64,000 nt of DNA from ZC4RG35 sp036375695 (GCA_036375695.1 DASVBU010000020.1:1-64000); one strand, 5' to 3'. Counted from the first letter of the stretch, positions 17,103-25,242 are shown. The notes: generated from the sequence alone by a model not told the origin. Translations and numbers: made by a program.

Positions 17103-18080
17103 ATGAGCAAGGTAGGGCTCGTGCTCGGCGGTGGGGGCATCACCGGCGCGTCGTTCGAGATGGCGGCATTGATGTCGCTGGAGCTGGCGACAGGCTGGTC
17201 CGCCAATGACGCCGAGGTCATCGTGGGCACCTCGTCGGGTGCCTTCGTCGCTTCCCTGGTGCGAAACGACGCCCTCAAACTCGACTCGCTGGTCGGTCCC
17301 GAAGAGGACCGCGAAGACGTCACCGAGAGGATCCGCAGTCATGTCTTCTCCAAGGGCCCGTCGACCGGTCTCGGAACCTGGGTGAGACACGGCGTGCTGC
17401 CCGGTGTCCGTCGTCCCGGTCTCAACCTGTTCATGGGTGCCCCTGCCCCCTATCACGCCGGCGGTCTCGCCGAGTGGGTCGTTTCCCAGATCGGTCCCCA
17501 TGCCGCCGACACCTGGCCGACCCGTCCCACCGCCATCGTCGCCCACGAGATCACGACCGGGGCGAGGGTGGCCTTCGGCACGGAGGCGGCTCCCGACGTC
17601 GCTCTCGCCGACGCCGTAGCGGCTTCGTCCGCCATCCCCCTCCTCTTCTGCCCGTACCGGATCGGTGATGGCCTGTACGTAGACGGCGGCGTCTCCTCGG
17701 GAACCCACGCCGACCTCGTGCTCGGCTCGCCGGAGCCGCTGGACATGGTGCTGGTGGTGGCGCCTCTGGCCGGCTCCGAACTGAGGAAGCGGGCTCGCTT
17801 CCACGAGAAGATGTTCGACCGGGTCGGCAATCGCTCCCTGGCCGAGGAGATCGCCCTCATCGAGGAGGCATGGCCCGACTGCGAGATCGTCACCCTGTAC
17901 CCGCCGCCTTCGGTTCAGAGCGTGGCGCGCCCCAACCCGATGGACCCGAATCGGTCGGTCCCCACCTTCATGCGGACGCTCATCTCGATGAAGCGCACAC
18001 TCGCCCACCCCGACATCTGGGAGCCGCTCAGTCACCACCTCGGGACGGCTTCAAGGCGGCGACGCGCCGCGGCGCACTGA
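17103..18080 (+). CDS. patatin-like phospholipase
   Basis: About 325 residues from ATG 17103 (MSKVGLVLGGGG); the frame opens three codons earlier. Patatin motifs are in order: the oxyanion-hole glycine run GLVLGGGGITGASFE, the nucleophile elbow GTSSGAF, and the catalytic DGG in YVDGGVSSGTHAD. The enzyme uses a Ser-Asp dyad to hydrolyse lipid esters. No signal peptide is visible, so it is probably cytosolic or at the inner face of the membrane. Convergent with the APC permease, overlapping its 3' end by 30 bases. Confidence 0.85.
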   Translation: MSKVGLVLGGGGITGASFEMAALMSLELATGWSANDAEVIVGTSSGAFVASLVRNDALKLDSLVGPEEDREDVTERIRSHVFSKGPSTGLGTWVRHGVLPGVRRPGLNLFMGAPAPYHAGGLAEWVVSQIGPHAADTWPTRPTAIVAHEITTGARVAFGTEAAPDVALADAVAASSAIPLLFCPYRIGDGLYVDGGVSSGTHADLVLGSPEPLDMVLVVAPLAGSELRKRARFHEKMFDRVGNRSLAEEIALIEEAWPDCEIVTLYPPPSVQSVARPNPMDPNRSVPTFMRTLISMKRTLAHPDIWEPLSHHLGTASRRRRAAAH

Positions 18081-19319
18081 CCGATGACGGAGCCACCAGA
18101 CGAAGGCTCCGTACGCCAGCGTCGCCACTCCCCAGACGATCGATGAGAGCGGAAGGGATCCGGCCAGGATCCCGCACCCGACGAGCCCGACGATCTGGAG
18201 CCATCGAGGCCAGCGCCGGTCCGCGTCGGTCTGGCGAAACGCGGACAGGTTGGCGAGGCCGTAGTACACGAGCACGTTGAAGGCGCTGAAGCCGACGGCG
18301 CGGGCCAGGTCCCACGACAGCACGACACCCAGGACGACGACCGCGGCCACCACCTCGGCCCAGTACGGCGTCTGGTGCCGCGGGTGCACCCTGCCCAGCA
18401 CCACGGGCAGGTGACCGTCGCGAGCCATGGCGAACATTGTGCGGCTGACACCGGCGAGGAGGGAGAGCAGGACGCCCAGCGATGCCACGGTCGCCCCGAC
18501 CCGTACCGCGGGGCCGACCCACGACCCCGCAGACCCCACTGCCGTGGCCAGCGGGGCGGCGGAGCTGGCCAGGGCTTCTGCTCCCACCGCCGCCAGGGCG
18601 CCCGCGGCCACCGCCACGTAGACACCCAGCGTGATGACGAGGGCGAGCGGGATCGCCCGGGGGATGACCCTCCGAGGATCGGTCACCTCCTCGCCGAGAG
18701 TGGCGATGCGGGCGTACCCGGCGAAGGCGAAGAAGAGCAGGCCCGCGGATCGCAGAACCCCGAGAGGTGTCGTCTCCCCGACGAGGTTCCCGACATCGGC
18801 GGTCTCGGCGCCGAAGGCGAGGACGACCACCAGGGCGAGCACCGCCAGGACCAGGACCACGATGACCCTGGTGGCGCGCGCGGTCTTCTCGACCCCCCGG
18901 TAGTTGATCACGGTCATCACCACCACGGCGACGACCGCGGCCACACGAGGCTGATCCGGGAACGCGTAATTCCCGACCGTGAGCGCCATGACGCTCAGAC
19001 TGGCGATCTTGCCGACGACGAAGCCCCAGCCGGCCAGATATCCCCAGAACGGCCCGATCATCCTGCCGGCGTAGACGTAGGTGCCACCGGCCTCGGGGAA
19101 ACGCGCCGCGAGTTGCGCCGAGGACGTGGCGTTGGCGTAGGCGATGACTGCGGCAACGGCGAGACCGGCGAGGAGCCCCGGGCCTGCGGCCTCGGCAGCG
19201 GGACCGAGCACGGCGAAGATGCCGCTGCCCACCATGGCGCCGAGACCGATGGTCACGGCATCGGAGAGACCGAGCTTCCTGGCGAGACGACTCTCGCCAC
19301 CGTCGGATTCGCTCGGCAT
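18051..19319 (-). CDS. APC-family amino-acid permease
   Basis: 422 residues with about twelve membrane segments. The first helix has the APC signature GLGAMVGSGIFAVLG, the substrate-binding unwound segment. FPEAGGTYVYAGRMIGPFWGYLAGW also matches family positions. It is an inner-membrane secondary transporter, probably for amino acids or amines; the substrate is not readable. It starts just after a tRNA-Val gene on the same strand. Confidence 0.88.
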   Translation of the reverse strand: MPSESDGGESRLARKLGLSDAVTIGLGAMVGSGIFAVLGPAAEAAGPGLLAGLAVAAVIAYANATSSAQLAARFPEAGGTYVYAGRMIGPFWGYLAGWGFVVGKIASLSVMALTVGNYAFPDQPRVAAVVAVVVMTVINYRGVEKTARATRVIVVLVLAVLALVVVLAFGAETADVGNLVGETTPLGVLRSAGLLFFAFAGYARIATLGEEVTDPRRVIPRAIPLALVITLGVYVAVAAGALAAVGAEALASSAAPLATAVGSAGSWVGPAVRVGATVASLGVLLSLLAGVSRTMFAMARDGHLPVVLGRVHPRHQTPYWAEVVAAVVVLGVVLSWDLARAVGFSAFNVLVYYGLANLSAFRQTDADRRWPRWLQIVGLVGCGILAGSLPLSSIVWGVATLAYGAFVWWLRHRSVRRGASPP

Positions 19320-19322
19320 CTG

Positions 19323-19397
19323 TGGGCGGTACTGGACTTGAACCAGTGACCTCTCGCGTGTGAGGCGAGCGCTCTAGCCGGGCTGAGCTAACCGCCC
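19323..19397 (-). tRNA. tRNA-Val (CAC)
   Basis: Full cloverleaf on the minus strand: acceptor GGGCGGT/ACCGCCC, anticodon stem CTCGC/GCGAG with loop CTCACAC (anticodon CAC, U33 present), T arm ACTGG-TTCAAGT-CCAGT, discriminator A at 19323. CCA is not encoded. Its D and T arms closely resemble those of the tRNA-Val at 20351. Confidence 0.96.
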
Positions 19398-19468
19398 TCG
19401 ACCTGCAGGATACCGCAACGCGATCTCGAACCTCACCCTGGCACAATGGCACGCCGGAGGTCGCACAG

Positions 19469-19807
19469 GTGGATCTGGCCGAATTCGAGGCGGTGGTCGA
19501 TCAGACCCTCGAGAGCTTGCCCGCCTGGGTACTGGAGAAGATCGACAATCTGATCGTGGTCGTCGAGGAGGAACCCCCATCCGAAGACGGCGATCTTCTC
19601 GGTGTCTATGACGGCGTGGCCCTCCACGAACGCGTGGACTACTTCGGTGTGATGCCTGATCGAATAGTCATCTTCAGGGGGCCACACCTTCGGCTCGGAG
19701 TGCCCCGGAACCAGTTGCGCGAGGAGATTCGAAAGACAGTCCTACACGAACTGGCCCATCACCTCGGGATCGACGACGATCGTCTCACCGAGCTGGGTTG
19801 GGATTAG
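19469..19807 (+). CDS. small zincin-like metallopeptidase family protein
   Basis: 112 residues from GTG 19469, with GGAGG about 9 bases upstream. The C-terminus has HELAHHLGIDDDRLTELGW, the HExxHxxGxxD motif of the zincin_1 family; the N-terminus FEAVVDQTLESLPAWVLEKIDN is also typical. Family members are small soluble actinobacterial proteins of unknown substrate. It ends convergent with, and overlaps by 4 bases, the next minus-strand gene. Confidence 0.88.
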   Translation: MDLAEFEAVVDQTLESLPAWVLEKIDNLIVVVEEEPPSEDGDLLGVYDGVALHERVDYFGVMPDRIVIFRGPHLRLGVPRNQLREEIRKTVLHELAHHLGIDDDRLTELGWD

Positions 19808-20199
19808 CGCCGTCTGGTCTCCTTGATGCCGGCCTTGCGCAGGACGGCTGCAGGCACCCCCACCTGGCGCCAGGCGGTGTAGGAGATGCCCTTGCGCTCG
19901 GAATAGCCCTTGGCGTACTTGATGAAACCGGCCTCGAGCGTCTCCAGGTTCTCCGACTCGTCCATACGCGCCAGTTGGCTCTCCAGATCCAACTTCGCCT
20001 GGGTCAAGGTCACCGACTCCAGCGGATCGGTGGTGCCGGCAAGTTGATCGTTGATCCGCGCCAGCCTGGCTTCGAGAGATTCCTTGGTGACCGGTCGGCC
20101 CGGACGCCGCGACTTGAGTGCGGACAAATACGCCTTGATCGCCCTCGACTGACGTCGACCTTCGGCCAATGCGTCCTTGTGTTCCTTCGACATTGCCAT
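19804..20199 (-). CDS. conserved small basic helical protein, unknown function
   Basis: 131 residues, strongly charged and predicted helical: MAMSKEHKDALAEGRRQSRA, a basic RRPGRPVTKESLEARLARIN block that resembles an AT-hook-like or nucleic-acid-binding patch, then a helical region and the basic end KAGIKETRRR. TACCTCC-type complement just upstream of the ATG gives a good ribosome site (GGAGGTAAGTC). No family recognised; a nucleic-acid-associated role is a guess from charge. Confidence 0.65.
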   Translation of the reverse strand: MAMSKEHKDALAEGRRQSRAIKAYLSALKSRRPGRPVTKESLEARLARINDQLAGTTDPLESVTLTQAKLDLESQLARMDESENLETLEAGFIKYAKGYSERKGISYTAWRQVGVPAAVLRKAGIKETRRR

Positions 20200-20320
20200 G
20201 ACTTACCTCCTTTGGGGATATTGCTATCGCCGTCAGCACAATGTCAATACCAGAACCGCAATCCCCAGAAACAATTCCGGGAATTCCATCACATGAAGCC
20301 GAGACGCTCCTGTACGAGAG

Positions 20321-20344
20321 AAACCCCCGCAATCGCGGGGGTTT
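20321..20344 (-). terminator. rho-independent-like terminator after the tRNA cluster
   Basis: Perfect 10-bp stem AAACCCCCGC / GCGGGGGTTT with loop AATC. It lies 7 bases downstream of the last tRNA of the minus-strand cluster; because of its symmetry it has a short T run on either strand. Confidence 0.85.
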
Positions 20345-20350
20345 CCTTGG

Positions 20351-20425
20351 TGGGCCCTACTGGACTTGAACCAGTGACCTCTTGCGTGTCGAGCAAGCGC
20401 TCTAGCCGGACTGAGCTAAGGGCCC
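20351..20425 (-). tRNA. tRNA-Val (GAC) with C at position 33
   Basis: Cloverleaf: acceptor GGGCCCT/AGGGCCC, D arm GCTC...GAGC, anticodon stem CTTGC/GCAAG with loop TCGACAC, variable AGGTC, T arm ACTGG-TTCAAGT-CCAGT, discriminator A at 20351. The anticodon is GAC. Position 33, almost always U, reads C here. A terminator follows directly. Confidence 0.93.
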
Positions 20426-20430
20426 GAGCG

Positions 20431-20501
20431 AGGCGACGACCGGAATCGAACCGGTGTACCGGGTTTTGCAGACCCGTGCCTGACCACTCGGCCACGTCGC
20501 C
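20431..20501 (-). tRNA. tRNA-Cys (GCA)
   Basis: Acceptor GGCGACG/CGTCGCC, anticodon stem CGGGT/ACCCG with loop CTGCAAA (anticodon GCA), T arm with GGTTCGATTCC, discriminator U (A at 20431 on the plus strand) as usual for Cys. Second gene of a Gly-Cys-Val minus-strand cluster. Confidence 0.97.
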
Positions 20502-20529
20502 AGTGGCGGTCCGACCACCGACCGTCTCG

Positions 20530-20603
20530 AGCGGAAGACGGGATTCGAACCCGCGGCCTCAACCTTGGCAAGGTTGCGCTCTAGCCAACTGAGCTACTTC
20601 CGC
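20530..20603 (-). tRNA. tRNA-Gly (GCC)
   Basis: Acceptor GCGGAAG/CTTCCGC, anticodon stem CAACC/GGTTG with loop TTGCCAA (anticodon GCC), T loop TTCGAAT, discriminator U. First gene of the Gly-Cys-Val cluster, followed 28 bases later by tRNA-Cys. Confidence 0.97.
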
Positions 20604-20634
20604 CTGTGGGCCGCATTGTACCCGGGTCGCGGCA

Positions 20635-21075
20635 TCAGCCCAAAGGCTGTGAACCCGTGGAACCGAACCCGGATTCCCCTCGCGAAGTGCTGTCGAGATC
20701 GTCGACTTCGACCCACTCCACGGCCGGGACCGGGACCACCATCAATTGGGCGATGCGCTCCCCGGGTTCGAACCGGACCGGCTCGTCTCCGTGGTTGACC
20801 AGGATCACCTTGATCTCGCCCCGGTACCCCGAGTCGATGAGACCCGGGCCGTTGACCACACCGATGCCGGACCTGAGGGCGTGACCGCTCCGGGGCACGA
20901 CCAGGCCGGCGTGGCCCTCGGGTATGGCGACGGCGAGCCCGGTCGGGACCGCATCTCTCCGTCCGGGCTTCAACTCGATCGGCACCGTCGTGGTGAGGTC
21001 CACGGCGGCATCACCCGGATGGGCCGGGGCGGGAATGGGTACTTGTGGTCCCAGACGCTTGAACCTAACTTCCAT
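20635..21075 (-). CDS. dut: dUTP diphosphatase
   Basis: 146 residues from ATG 21075 (MEVRFKRLG). All five dUTPase motifs are seen: HPGDAAVDL, PRSGHALRSGI, GPGLIDSGYRGE, GERIAQL and the C-terminal RGESGFGSTG that closes over the active site. The trimeric enzyme splits dUTP to dUMP and diphosphate, keeping uracil out of DNA and feeding dTMP synthesis. It is divergent from the membrane protein at 21150. Confidence 0.95.
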   Translation of the reverse strand: MEVRFKRLGPQVPIPAPAHPGDAAVDLTTTVPIELKPGRRDAVPTGLAVAIPEGHAGLVVPRSGHALRSGIGVVNGPGLIDSGYRGEIKVILVNHGDEPVRFEPGERIAQLMVVPVPAVEWVEVDDLDSTSRGESGFGSTGSQPLG

Positions 21076-21149
21076 GACGGGTGGGCTGTGACTGTAAAGC
21101 GAGTCGAGCTGAACACGTGACAAGAAGGCGCAGACCCCGCTACTCCACC

Positions 21150-22055
21150 ATGGAGGTACTCGGCTTCACCGAGACGCCCAGCACCATCTTCGACTCGCGT
21201 CTCGTCTGGGTGGAGACCGAGGCCCAGGCGCCGGTCGAGCCCAAACAGGACTTCTTCACCTCCTGGCTCCCGACCGAAATGGGCACTGCGATGCTCGGCA
21301 GACGGATCCGCTGGGGGATGCTCGCCACAACGACCCTCCTCGTGGTGCTCGTGGCAGGCACCGCGGTGTGGGTGTACCGGAGACCCGCCGTGGAGGCGGC
21401 GAGGGCCCGATCGGAGGTGGCGGAGTCGATAGCGGCCCTCACCCCCGAGATCGAGACGCTGAGACAGGTCAACACCACCCTCGACGCCGAGGAGATCGAC
21501 GCCGCTGCCGTGACCAACGTCAACCTCGCCCTCGACTCGGCGGTGCGCCGGCTCTTCGAAGCCGTCGGCCAACTCACGGACGACGATGCGGACACCCGCA
21601 CGAGGCTCATCGCAGTGACCGGCAAGGTCGCCGAGGCGGCCCGACGCTTCGGTGACGCCGTGACCGTGCGGTCGGCGGTGCTCCCCGTGCTCGTGCCACC
21701 GGCGCTCCCCGTCGGAGCCGAGGTCGACCTCGAGGAGGCGGCCGCCACCTTCGCCGACTGGCAGGCGAGATATGAGACGTTGCGCGAGTCGCTCCCGGAG
21801 ACCACGTTCGAGGGCATCTCCCATGCGTTGGCGGCGTTGTCGGCCAACCTCTCCGGTCACCAGCGTCTCTATCTCGACGCCCTGGCCGACGCCGATGAGG
21901 CGACGGCATCGGGCGTGGTCAGCCGCATAACCAGCGACCTCGAGGAGATCCGCGGTCTCTTGATGGCGGAGTTGACCACCGCCCGGGAGGAGGTGGAGGC
22001 CGGTCTCGCCGCCGCGGAGACCGAGCTCGCCGAGCTCGCCGAGCTAATCGGTTGA
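21150..22055 (+). CDS. single-pass membrane protein with coiled-coil outer domain, unknown function
   Basis: About 301 residues from ATG 21150; the frame is open from 21081 but overlaps the divergent dut gene. After a short cytosolic part there is one hydrophobic segment (about residues 55-76), then an acidic, Ala/Glu/Leu-rich helical region to the C-terminus (EIETLRQVNTTLDAEEIDAA, EVEAGLAAAETELAELAELI) that should form coiled coils. No enzymatic motif. The protein may be a structural or cell-envelope spacer; function unknown. Its end overlaps the nrdR end by 12 bases, tail to tail. Confidence 0.65.
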   Translation: MEVLGFTETPSTIFDSRLVWVETEAQAPVEPKQDFFTSWLPTEMGTAMLGRRIRWGMLATTTLLVVLVAGTAVWVYRRPAVEAARARSEVAESIAALTPEIETLRQVNTTLDAEEIDAAAVTNVNLALDSAVRRLFEAVGQLTDDDADTRTRLIAVTGKVAEAARRFGDAVTVRSAVLPVLVPPALPVGAEVDLEEAAATFADWQARYETLRESLPETTFEGISHALAALSANLSGHQRLYLDALADADEATASGVVSRITSDLEEIRGLLMAELTTAREEVEAGLAAAETELAELAELIG

Positions 22056-22496
22056 TTCGAGCTCGGCCATTGCCCGCTCGAAATCGGCCGCGTCCTGGAA
22101 CTCCTGGTACACGGAGGCGAATCTCAGATAGGCGACCTCGTCGAGGAGCTTGAGACGCTCGAGGACGATCCGACCGATCTCCTCGGAACTCACCTGCGGT
22201 GTCCCCAAGGCACCCACGGCCTCCTCGACCTCGGCCACCACCGCCTCCACGTCGGACCCGGACATGGTGCGGTCGGCGAGGGCGGCGGAGATCCCGGACG
22301 CCAACTTTGTGGATGAGAACGGCTCAACCATGCCACTCCGCTTCATGACCATGATGCGGGGCTCCATGCGCTCATAGCTGGTGAAGCGGTTCTGACAGGA
22401 TTCGCACTCGCGCCGCCGTCTGATGGCCCGGCCCGCCTCGACGGGCCGGCTGTCGATGACGCGGGTGTCCGGTGCATCGCAAACGGGGCAGCGCAT
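22044..22496 (-). CDS. nrdR: transcriptional repressor NrdR
   Basis: 150 residues, the normal NrdR length. It has the zinc ribbon MRCPVCDAPDTRVIDSRP with the second pair in CESCQNRFTSYER, then the ATP-cone domain (VMKRSGMVEPFSSTKLASGI). NrdR senses ATP/dATP and represses ribonucleotide reductase genes. The position beside lexA and the LysM gene is common in actinobacteria and firmicutes. No nrd genes are in this window. Confidence 0.96.
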   Translation of the reverse strand: MRCPVCDAPDTRVIDSRPVEAGRAIRRRRECESCQNRFTSYERMEPRIMVMKRSGMVEPFSSTKLASGISAALADRTMSGSDVEAVVAEVEEAVGALGTPQVSSEEIGRIVLERLKLLDEVAYLRFASVYQEFQDAADFERAMAELESTD

Positions 22497-22519
22497 CGCC
22501 CCAGGGTAACCCTTCGGGG

Positions 22520-22801
22520 TCAACCCCGAGGAATGAGAAGGACCTGGCCGGGTCGGAGCGAGCTGTCGGACAGCCCGCTCGCCCGTGTGATCTCTTCGAT
22601 GGTGACGCGGACATCGCCACCCGGTTCCGTGTGTGCCGATGCGATTGCCCACAAGGTGTCGCCGGAGCGCACCACGTGCTCGATGGGCGGCACCGGTGGC
22701 GTCTCGGCGTCGGCCCCCGCCCCTCCGATCAGGAGGAAGGCGGCGACGACGGCCACGAGAAGCAGTGACAGCCGGACGGACAGCTGGTTGGTTCTGGCCA
22801 T
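22520..22801 (-). CDS. LysM protein divergent from lexA (YneA-like SOS division inhibitor candidate)
   Basis: 93 residues from ATG 22801: a basic N-terminus, one hydrophobic segment (SLLLVAVVAAFLLIGGAG), then a LysM domain (HVVRSGDTLWAIASAHTE to GLSDSSLRPGQVLLIPRG). LysM binds peptidoglycan, so the domain should sit outside the membrane. The layout and the shared regulatory region with lexA, with three LexA boxes, match YneA and ChiZ/Rv2719c, which slow cell division during SOS. That role is inferred by context. Confidence 0.8.
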   Translation of the reverse strand: MARTNQLSVRLSLLLVAVVAAFLLIGGAGADAETPPVPPIEHVVRSGDTLWAIASAHTEPGGDVRVTIEEITRASGLSDSSLRPGQVLLIPRG

Positions 22802-22908
22802 CGTCTTCTCCTTCCTCCCGATCGGGCCCGCTGGGCTTCTGCCTGCGTTCTCGGGGTGCTGGGCCTGCGGGTTTCGTGTGCTCGTCTTCGCAGACGTCGC
22901 ATCCATGG

Positions 22909-22922
22909 CGAACGCTTGTTCG
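22909..22922. promoter_or_regulatory. LexA box 1
   Basis: CGAACGCTTGTTCG is a perfect CGAAC-N4-GTTCG palindrome, the actinobacterial/Bacillus SOS box. It is nearest to the LysM gene and likely controls its promoter. Confidence 0.9.
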
Positions 22923-22931
22923 ATACTCTAC

Positions 22932-22945
22932 CGAACACATGTTCT
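22932..22945. promoter_or_regulatory. LexA box 2
   Basis: CGAACACATGTTCT matches the SOS-box core GAAC-N4-GTTC exactly, with one outer mismatch. It is 9 bases from box 1, in the shared lexA/LysM promoter region. Confidence 0.88.
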
Positions 22946-22961
22946 GTGTCAAGAGAAATAT

Positions 22962-22975
22962 CGAACAGATGTTTG
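22962..22975. promoter_or_regulatory. LexA box 3 (weaker)
   Basis: CGAACAGATGTTTG differs from the consensus by one core base (GTTT for GTTC). It is closest to lexA (54 bases before its ATG) and may give partial autorepression. Confidence 0.75.
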
Positions 22976-23028
22976 GAGGTGGGCTCGATGCGTCCTAGAC
23001 TCGTACATGAGTTCGACAGGAGGAGCCG

Positions 23029-23652
23029 ATGGAACTGACCGAGCGACAGCGTCAGGTGCTGGACTACATCCGCGAGAAGGTGGCCGAGCGGGGCTATCCG
23101 CCGTCGGTCCGGGAGATCGGCGAGGCCGTCGGGCTCAGCTCGCCCTCCTCGGTCCACTCCCACCTCAACACCCTGGTCGAGGCCGGCTACATCAAGCGGG
23201 ACCCGTCCAAGCCCCGCGCCATCATGATCGTCGGCGCCGTCGAGCCGGCCCGCCCGGCCCGGACCTCCCGCACGCGGGACATCCCGGTGCTCGGTCGCAT
23301 CGCCGCCGGCACCCCGATCCTCGCCGCCGAGCACGTGGAGGACGTCCTCACCCTCCCCGTCGAGCTCGTGGGCGAGGGGCCCGTGTTCCTGCTCGAGGTC
23401 AAGGGTGACTCCATGGTCGATGCCGGGATCCACGACGGTGACCTGGTGGCGGTGAACAAGCAGGCCGACGCCCGGGACGGCGAGATCGTCGCCGCCCTCG
23501 TCGATGGCGAGGAGGCCACGGTGAAGCGGCTCCGTCGCCGGGACGGAAAGGTGATCCTGGAGTCCGAGAACCCGGCCTACGAGCCGATGGTCTTCACGGA
23601 GGGCGTGGAGCTGATCGGCAAGGTGGTCAGCGTCCTGCGACGCTACCCCTGA
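23029..23652 (+). CDS. lexA: SOS repressor LexA
   Basis: 207 residues with AGGAGG just before the ATG. The N-terminal winged helix (MELTERQRQVLDYIREKV, PPSVREIGEAVGLSS) recognises SOS boxes. The latent peptidase has the Ala93-Gly94 cleavage bond (RIAAGTP), the nucleophile Ser128 (KGDSMVD) and Lys166 (ATVKRL). RecA filaments trigger self-cleavage and induction. Three boxes upstream point to autoregulation. Its 3' end overlaps that of dapF by 26 bases on the opposite strand. Confidence 0.97.
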   Translation: MELTERQRQVLDYIREKVAERGYPPSVREIGEAVGLSSPSSVHSHLNTLVEAGYIKRDPSKPRAIMIVGAVEPARPARTSRTRDIPVLGRIAAGTPILAAEHVEDVLTLPVELVGEGPVFLLEVKGDSMVDAGIHDGDLVAVNKQADARDGEIVAALVDGEEATVKRLRRRDGKVILESENPAYEPMVFTEGVELIGKVVSVLRRYP

Positions 23653-24367
23653 ACGAATATTCGGCGGGTCCGGTGATCCAGGCGACGCCATCCCTGATGG
23701 TGACGCTGCCCGTTCCACCGGGCACGGTGACCCTCACGGCCCGGCCATCCTCCTGACGGGCCGCGGCCACCGCGGCGGCCATCCCGGTCCCGCAGGCCAT
23801 GGTCTCCCCCACTCCGCGCTCCCAGACCCGCATCGCCAGACCGTCGGGGGCCACGTGCACGAATTCCACGTTGAGCCCCCCGGGGAACCCGGACTCGATC
23901 GATGACCCCAGGCGGGACACGTCGACCTGCAGGGGATCGTCGACGAAGACCACAGCATGGGGATTGCCCACCTCGACCAGTGTCAGGCGGTGACCATCGT
24001 GCGCAGCCTCACCTGTGACCCGGATCGGCCCCAGCTCGGCCTCCACCATGCCGTCGCCGACCCTGACACGTCGCGGGCCCACCGCCGTCTCGACCACGAA
24101 TTCGGGCGTGCCCACCCAGCCCCGGTCGTAGGCGTAGCGGGCGGCGCAACGGAGCCCGTTCCCGCACATCTCCGCGGCGCTGCCATCGGCGTTGCGGTAT
24201 TCCATCGCCACGTCGTCGCCGGGCTCGAGCACGAGCACGCCGTCGGCGCCGATGCCGAATCGGCGATCGCAGAGCGTGGCGACGTCGTCGGCGGTCAGGT
24301 CCATGGGCCCTTCCACGACGATGAAGTCGTTGCCCAGGCCCTGCATCTTGGTGAACTCGAGACTCAC
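23627..24367 (-). CDS. dapF: diaminopimelate epimerase
   Basis: 246 residues from GTG 24367, which forms a GTGA overlap with miaA and follows GGAGG. N-terminus FTKMQGLGNDFIVVEG is typical. The two catalytic cysteines are Cys68 (EMCGNGLRC) and Cys192 (MACGTGMAA). It interconverts LL- and meso-diaminopimelate, supplying peptidoglycan and lysine synthesis; dapA of the same pathway is at 45262. Last gene of the rny-miaB-miaA-dapF run. Confidence 0.96.
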   Translation of the reverse strand: MSLEFTKMQGLGNDFIVVEGPMDLTADDVATLCDRRFGIGADGVLVLEPGDDVAMEYRNADGSAAEMCGNGLRCAARYAYDRGWVGTPEFVVETAVGPRRVRVGDGMVEAELGPIRVTGEAAHDGHRLTLVEVGNPHAVVFVDDPLQVDVSRLGSSIESGFPGGLNVEFVHVAPDGLAMRVWERGVGETMACGTGMAAAVAAARQEDGRAVRVTVPGGTGSVTIRDGVAWITGPAEYSFRGSVAGR

Positions 24368-25242
24368 AACGCCTCCAGGATCCGGTCGGTCATCGACCCG
24401 GGCTCCCAGGGTATCCAGCGGACCCTCGGATCGCGGCGGAACCAGGTCCGCTGCCGTCGGGCCAGCCGCTTGGTCGCCCGTGCCGCCTCCCTGAACGCCT
24501 CGTCCTCCGTGCTGCGACCCTCCAGGTGATCCCCGATCTGGCGGTAGTTGACCGCACTCCGTGCCGTGCGACCCATGTGCGGCCAGAGTGCTCGCACCTC
24601 ATCGACCAGGCCGCGCTCCCGCATCTCGTCGAGACGCACCTCGATCCGATCGTCCAGGTGGTCACCGGGGTCGATCCCGAATGCCTCGAACTCGTACCGG
24701 GCCTCGTACCGGCGCAGACGCTCGGCCTCAGGTGCCGAGGCCCGGTCCGACGGGGTCAACCCGGTCAGCTCCAGGATCTCCAGCGCCCGGACGATGCGGC
24801 GGTGGTTCTCCAGGTCGACGTGGTCGCCTGCGCGGGGATCGGCCGCGAGCAGACGCCGGCGCAGCTCCTCCACCCCGAGCGCTTCGAGATCCCGTCTCAG
24901 GTCGGGGTCCGTGGGTGCGAAGGACATCGGGTCGACCAGCGACCGGAAGTGGAGACCCGACCCGCCGCAGATGATCAACGGGGCCTGCGCACCCTCGATG
25001 ATCTCCCGGCCCGCCGCCGCGAACTGCGCCACCGTGAACTCCTCCGACGGCTCGACGATGTCGATCATGTGGTGGACCACCCCTCGCCGTTCCTCCATGG
25101 TCGGCTTGGCGGTCCCGATGTCCATGCCGCGGTAGACCTGCACCGAGTCGACCGAGATCACCTCGCCACCGACGGCCAGGGCCACCTCGATGGCCACCTT
25201 GGTCTTGCCGGAGGCCGTGGGGCCGAGGATGGCGATGATCAG
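24364..25242 (-). CDS. miaA: tRNA dimethylallyltransferase, apparent CTG start
   Basis: About 292 residues. The P-loop GPTASGKT lies upstream of the first GTG (25197), so that GTG is internal. Going further up there is no ATG, GTG or TTG in frame; the best candidate is CTG at 25242, which overlaps the miaB stop as CTGA and gives MIIAILGPTASGKT. Other family parts: ISVDSVQVYRGMDIGTAKPT, GGSGLHFRSLVDPM, and the C-terminal ATKRLARRQRTWFRRD. MiaA adds dimethylallyl to A37 of UNN-decoding tRNAs; MiaB, the adjacent gene, then methylthiolates it. Confidence 0.9.
   Translation of the reverse strand: MIIAILGPTASGKTKVAIEVALAVGGEVISVDSVQVYRGMDIGTAKPTMEERRGVVHHMIDIVEPSEEFTVAQFAAAGREIIEGAQAPLIICGGSGLHFRSLVDPMSFAPTDPDLRRDLEALGVEELRRRLLAADPRAGDHVDLENHRRIVRALEILELTGLTPSDRASAPEAERLRRYEARYEFEAFGIDPGDHLDDRIEVRLDEMRERGLVDEVRALWPHMGRTARSAVNYRQIGDHLEGRSTEDEAFREAARATKRLARRQRTWFRRDPRVRWIPWEPGSMTDRILEAL

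Noticed and set aside
25197..25199. GTG at 25197 as the miaA start
   Set aside because: It would remove the P-loop GPTASGKT, which is essential in MiaA.
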